From NCBI GenBank assembly GCA_035493835.1, contig DATJHO010000022.1, positions 1 to 22,948 of the forward strand: DNA of 22,948 nt, written 5' to 3'. The DNA is from DASZTU01 sp035493835 (GTDB lineage Bacteria; Pseudomonadota; Alphaproteobacteria; Rhizobiales; Devosiaceae). Position numbers and translations under genes: made by a program. Each line of letters opens with the position of its first letter. Within the stretch, counting starts at the first letter, position 1. Shown piece by piece: positions 21,625 to 22,948 of this stretch. The notes beneath the pieces are model-generated. The model saw nothing but the letters and a program-made list of their open reading frames with translations, did no database searches and was not told the origin of the DNA.

Positions 21625-22926
21625 ATGGCGGAGGACCTTTCGGGTAGAGCGCCCGCGGCGGGCCTCGCCGTGATCCGTCGGCTATGGGGACACCGCCTGG
21701 CCGGCCGTCGCGCTGTGCTCATCGCAACGCTTCTGGTCCTGATGATCCTGACGGCGGTGGGCAGCCTCACCTGGCCGGAGGCCGGCGCGGCTTTTGTGGT
21801 GATCGCTGTGGTGGCGCTGGTTGCGCCGGTGGAACGCGATATCGAAAACCCGGTCGAGGACGACGAGTTTTCCACCGGCCTAGGGAACGAGGAATCGCTG
21901 CGGATCTTTGCGGATGCGCTTGCCGACCCTTGTCTCATCCTCGACCATCGCTCCGTCATCGTGCACCGCAACGCCGCCGCGGCGGAGCAGTTCCGTTCCG
22001 CTACTGCCGGCAATCCAATTGCCTTTTCGCTGCGCTACCCCGCGCTGCTGGCAGCAATCGATGCCGCGCGGCGGACCGGCATCTCCCAGACCATCGAACT
22101 GCACCAGACCGTTCCCAACGAGACCTGGCACAAGGTGGTCGTGGCGCCGCTCATCGAGCGCCCGCTGGGCGACGAGGACGCGGCCCCGCTGCTGCTCGTC
22201 ACCATGCAGAACCTCACAGAAGCCAAGCGCATCGATGCGCTACGGGCCGATTTTATCGCCAACGCCAGCCACGAACTGCGGACCCCGCTTGCCTCGCTGG
22301 TCGGCTTCATCGACACGCTCCTCGGACCCGCTGCGCGAGATCCCGAAGCGCGCGAACGCTTCCTCACCATCATGCGCTCCCAGGCGGCGCGGATGAGCAA
22401 GCTGATCGACGACCTGCTGTCGCTCTCGCGCATCGAAATGCGCCAGCATCTGCGGCCCACCTCGGCCGTGGACCTCGGCATTTTGCTGCGCGAAGTGAAC
22501 GAGGGGCTGATCGGGCAGGCCAAGGACGCGCAGGTCACCGTCACCATCGAGGTTCCGGACGGCGCCACCATGGTCACTGGCGATCGCGACGAACTCTACG
22601 AGGTGTTCGAGAACCTGCTCGACAACGCCATCAAATACGGCGCCGACGGGGGCAGGATTGATGTGGCGCTGGCTCCGGTCACCAACCGCTCGGGCTATGA
22701 TTTCGCCGTCACGGTCACCGATTACGGCCTCGGCATCGAACCGGAGCACGTGCCGCGGCTGACCGAGCGGTTCTACCGGGTCGACGCCGAGAGCAGCCGG
22801 AAGAAGAAGGGCACGGGCCTGGGCCTTGCCATCGTCAAGCACATCGTCAACCGCCACCGCGGCCTGATGACGATCCGCAGCCGGCCGGGGCAGGGCACCC
22901 GGGTGGAAGTGCTGCTGCCGCGGTGA
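21625..22926 (+). CDS. phoR: PhoR-type sensor histidine kinase
   Basis: A 433-residue membrane sensor kinase. Two N-terminal membrane helices (about 29-47 and 53-68) with almost no periplasmic loop are followed by an acidic linker and a PAS-like domain (about 88-190). The DHp helix carries FIANASHELRTPLASL with phospho-acceptor His216. The ATPase domain has the N box ENLLDNAIKYG (329-339), G1 DYGLGIE, F box FYRVD and G2 GTGLGLAIVKHI (396-407). Short or absent periplasmic loop plus PAS is the layout of PhoR, which senses phosphate through the Pst/PhoU complex and phosphorylates PhoB. The partner genes (pstSCAB, phoU, phoB) would be expected just downstream, beyond the window. The start is ATG 21625, with a weak AGG and a GGAG 12 bases upstream. 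Confidence 0.88.
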   Translation: MAEDLSGRAPAAGLAVIRRLWGHRLAGRRAVLIATLLVLMILTAVGSLTWPEAGAAFVVIAVVALVAPVERDIENPVEDDEFSTGLGNEESLRIFADALADPCLILDHRSVIVHRNAAAAEQFRSATAGNPIAFSLRYPALLAAIDAARRTGISQTIELHQTVPNETWHKVVVAPLIERPLGDEDAAPLLLVTMQNLTEAKRIDALRADFIANASHELRTPLASLVGFIDTLLGPAARDPEARERFLTIMRSQAARMSKLIDDLLSLSRIEMRQHLRPTSAVDLGILLREVNEGLIGQAKDAQVTVTIEVPDGATMVTGDRDELYEVFENLLDNAIKYGADGGRIDVALAPVTNRSGYDFAVTVTDYGLGIEPEHVPRLTERFYRVDAESSRKKKGTGLGLAIVKHIVNRHRGLMTIRSRPGQGTRVEVLLPR

Positions 22927-22948
22927 GAGTTTTGGCACGGCCTCGCGC

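Overview
The window looks like the chromosome of an alphaproteobacterium of the order Hyphomicrobiales (Rhizobiales). Devosia or a near relative is my best guess, from gene content, high G+C, strong G/C third-position bias and the types of intergenic palindromes. That assignment is inference from memory, not a search. I see no rRNA, tRNA, CRISPR array, transposase, integrase or phage gene. It reads as ordinary, densely packed chromosome made of short metabolic operons.

Layout. 1-396 holds two inverted-repeat elements and no gene I can support. 397-3544 (+) encodes a divergent urocanase-family protein and then uronate isomerase UxaC. 3545-3895 is a repeat-rich gap ending in a clear terminator for the minus-strand operon that follows. 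3896-7149 (-) is a marR-emrA-emrB drug-efflux operon with a promoter and a perfect palindromic operator candidate upstream. 7637-8026 (+) is a DUF3307 membrane protein. 8081-8551 (-) is a stand-alone cyclic-nucleotide-binding domain protein, divergent from an ABC exporter pair (8731-10526, +). 10656-11576 (+) is a two-domain CatE-like VOC protein. 11662-13629 (-) is argC (type 2) followed by a threonine aldolase. 13777-14727 (-) is a regulator with two GntR-type winged helices and an FCD domain, ending in a clear terminator. 14984-16932 (+) carries an LgoD/RspB-like zinc dehydrogenase, a DUF924 protein and a 60-residue membrane protein. 16933-17838 (-) is a 2-keto-3-deoxygluconate kinase, divergent from fructuronate reductase UxuB (18011-19489, +). 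19731-20516 (-) is an N-formylglutamate amidohydrolase-family protein. 20656-21513 (-) is a PPK2 polyphosphate kinase, divergent from a PhoR-type histidine kinase (21625-22926, +).

How the genes work together. UxaC, UxuB and KdgK are three of the four steps taking glucuronate to 2-keto-3-deoxy-6-phosphogluconate; mannonate dehydratase (UxuA) is not in the window. The LgoD-like dehydrogenase and the FCD regulator fit the same sugar-acid theme. The genes lie in two blocks about 10 kb apart, separated by efflux, ABC and amino-acid genes.

Most worth a second look: (1) the urocanase homologue just upstream of uxaC, which appears to lack the catalytic cysteine and several NAD-contact residues, and so is probably not a normal urocanase; (2) the double-HTH FCD regulator; (3) a 24-codon, perfectly coding-like scrap between that regulator and the dehydrogenase, which looks like the tail of a deleted transporter permease gene; (4) the MarR operator palindrome over the predicted transcription start. 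I did not find a convincing wholly new multi-gene system.
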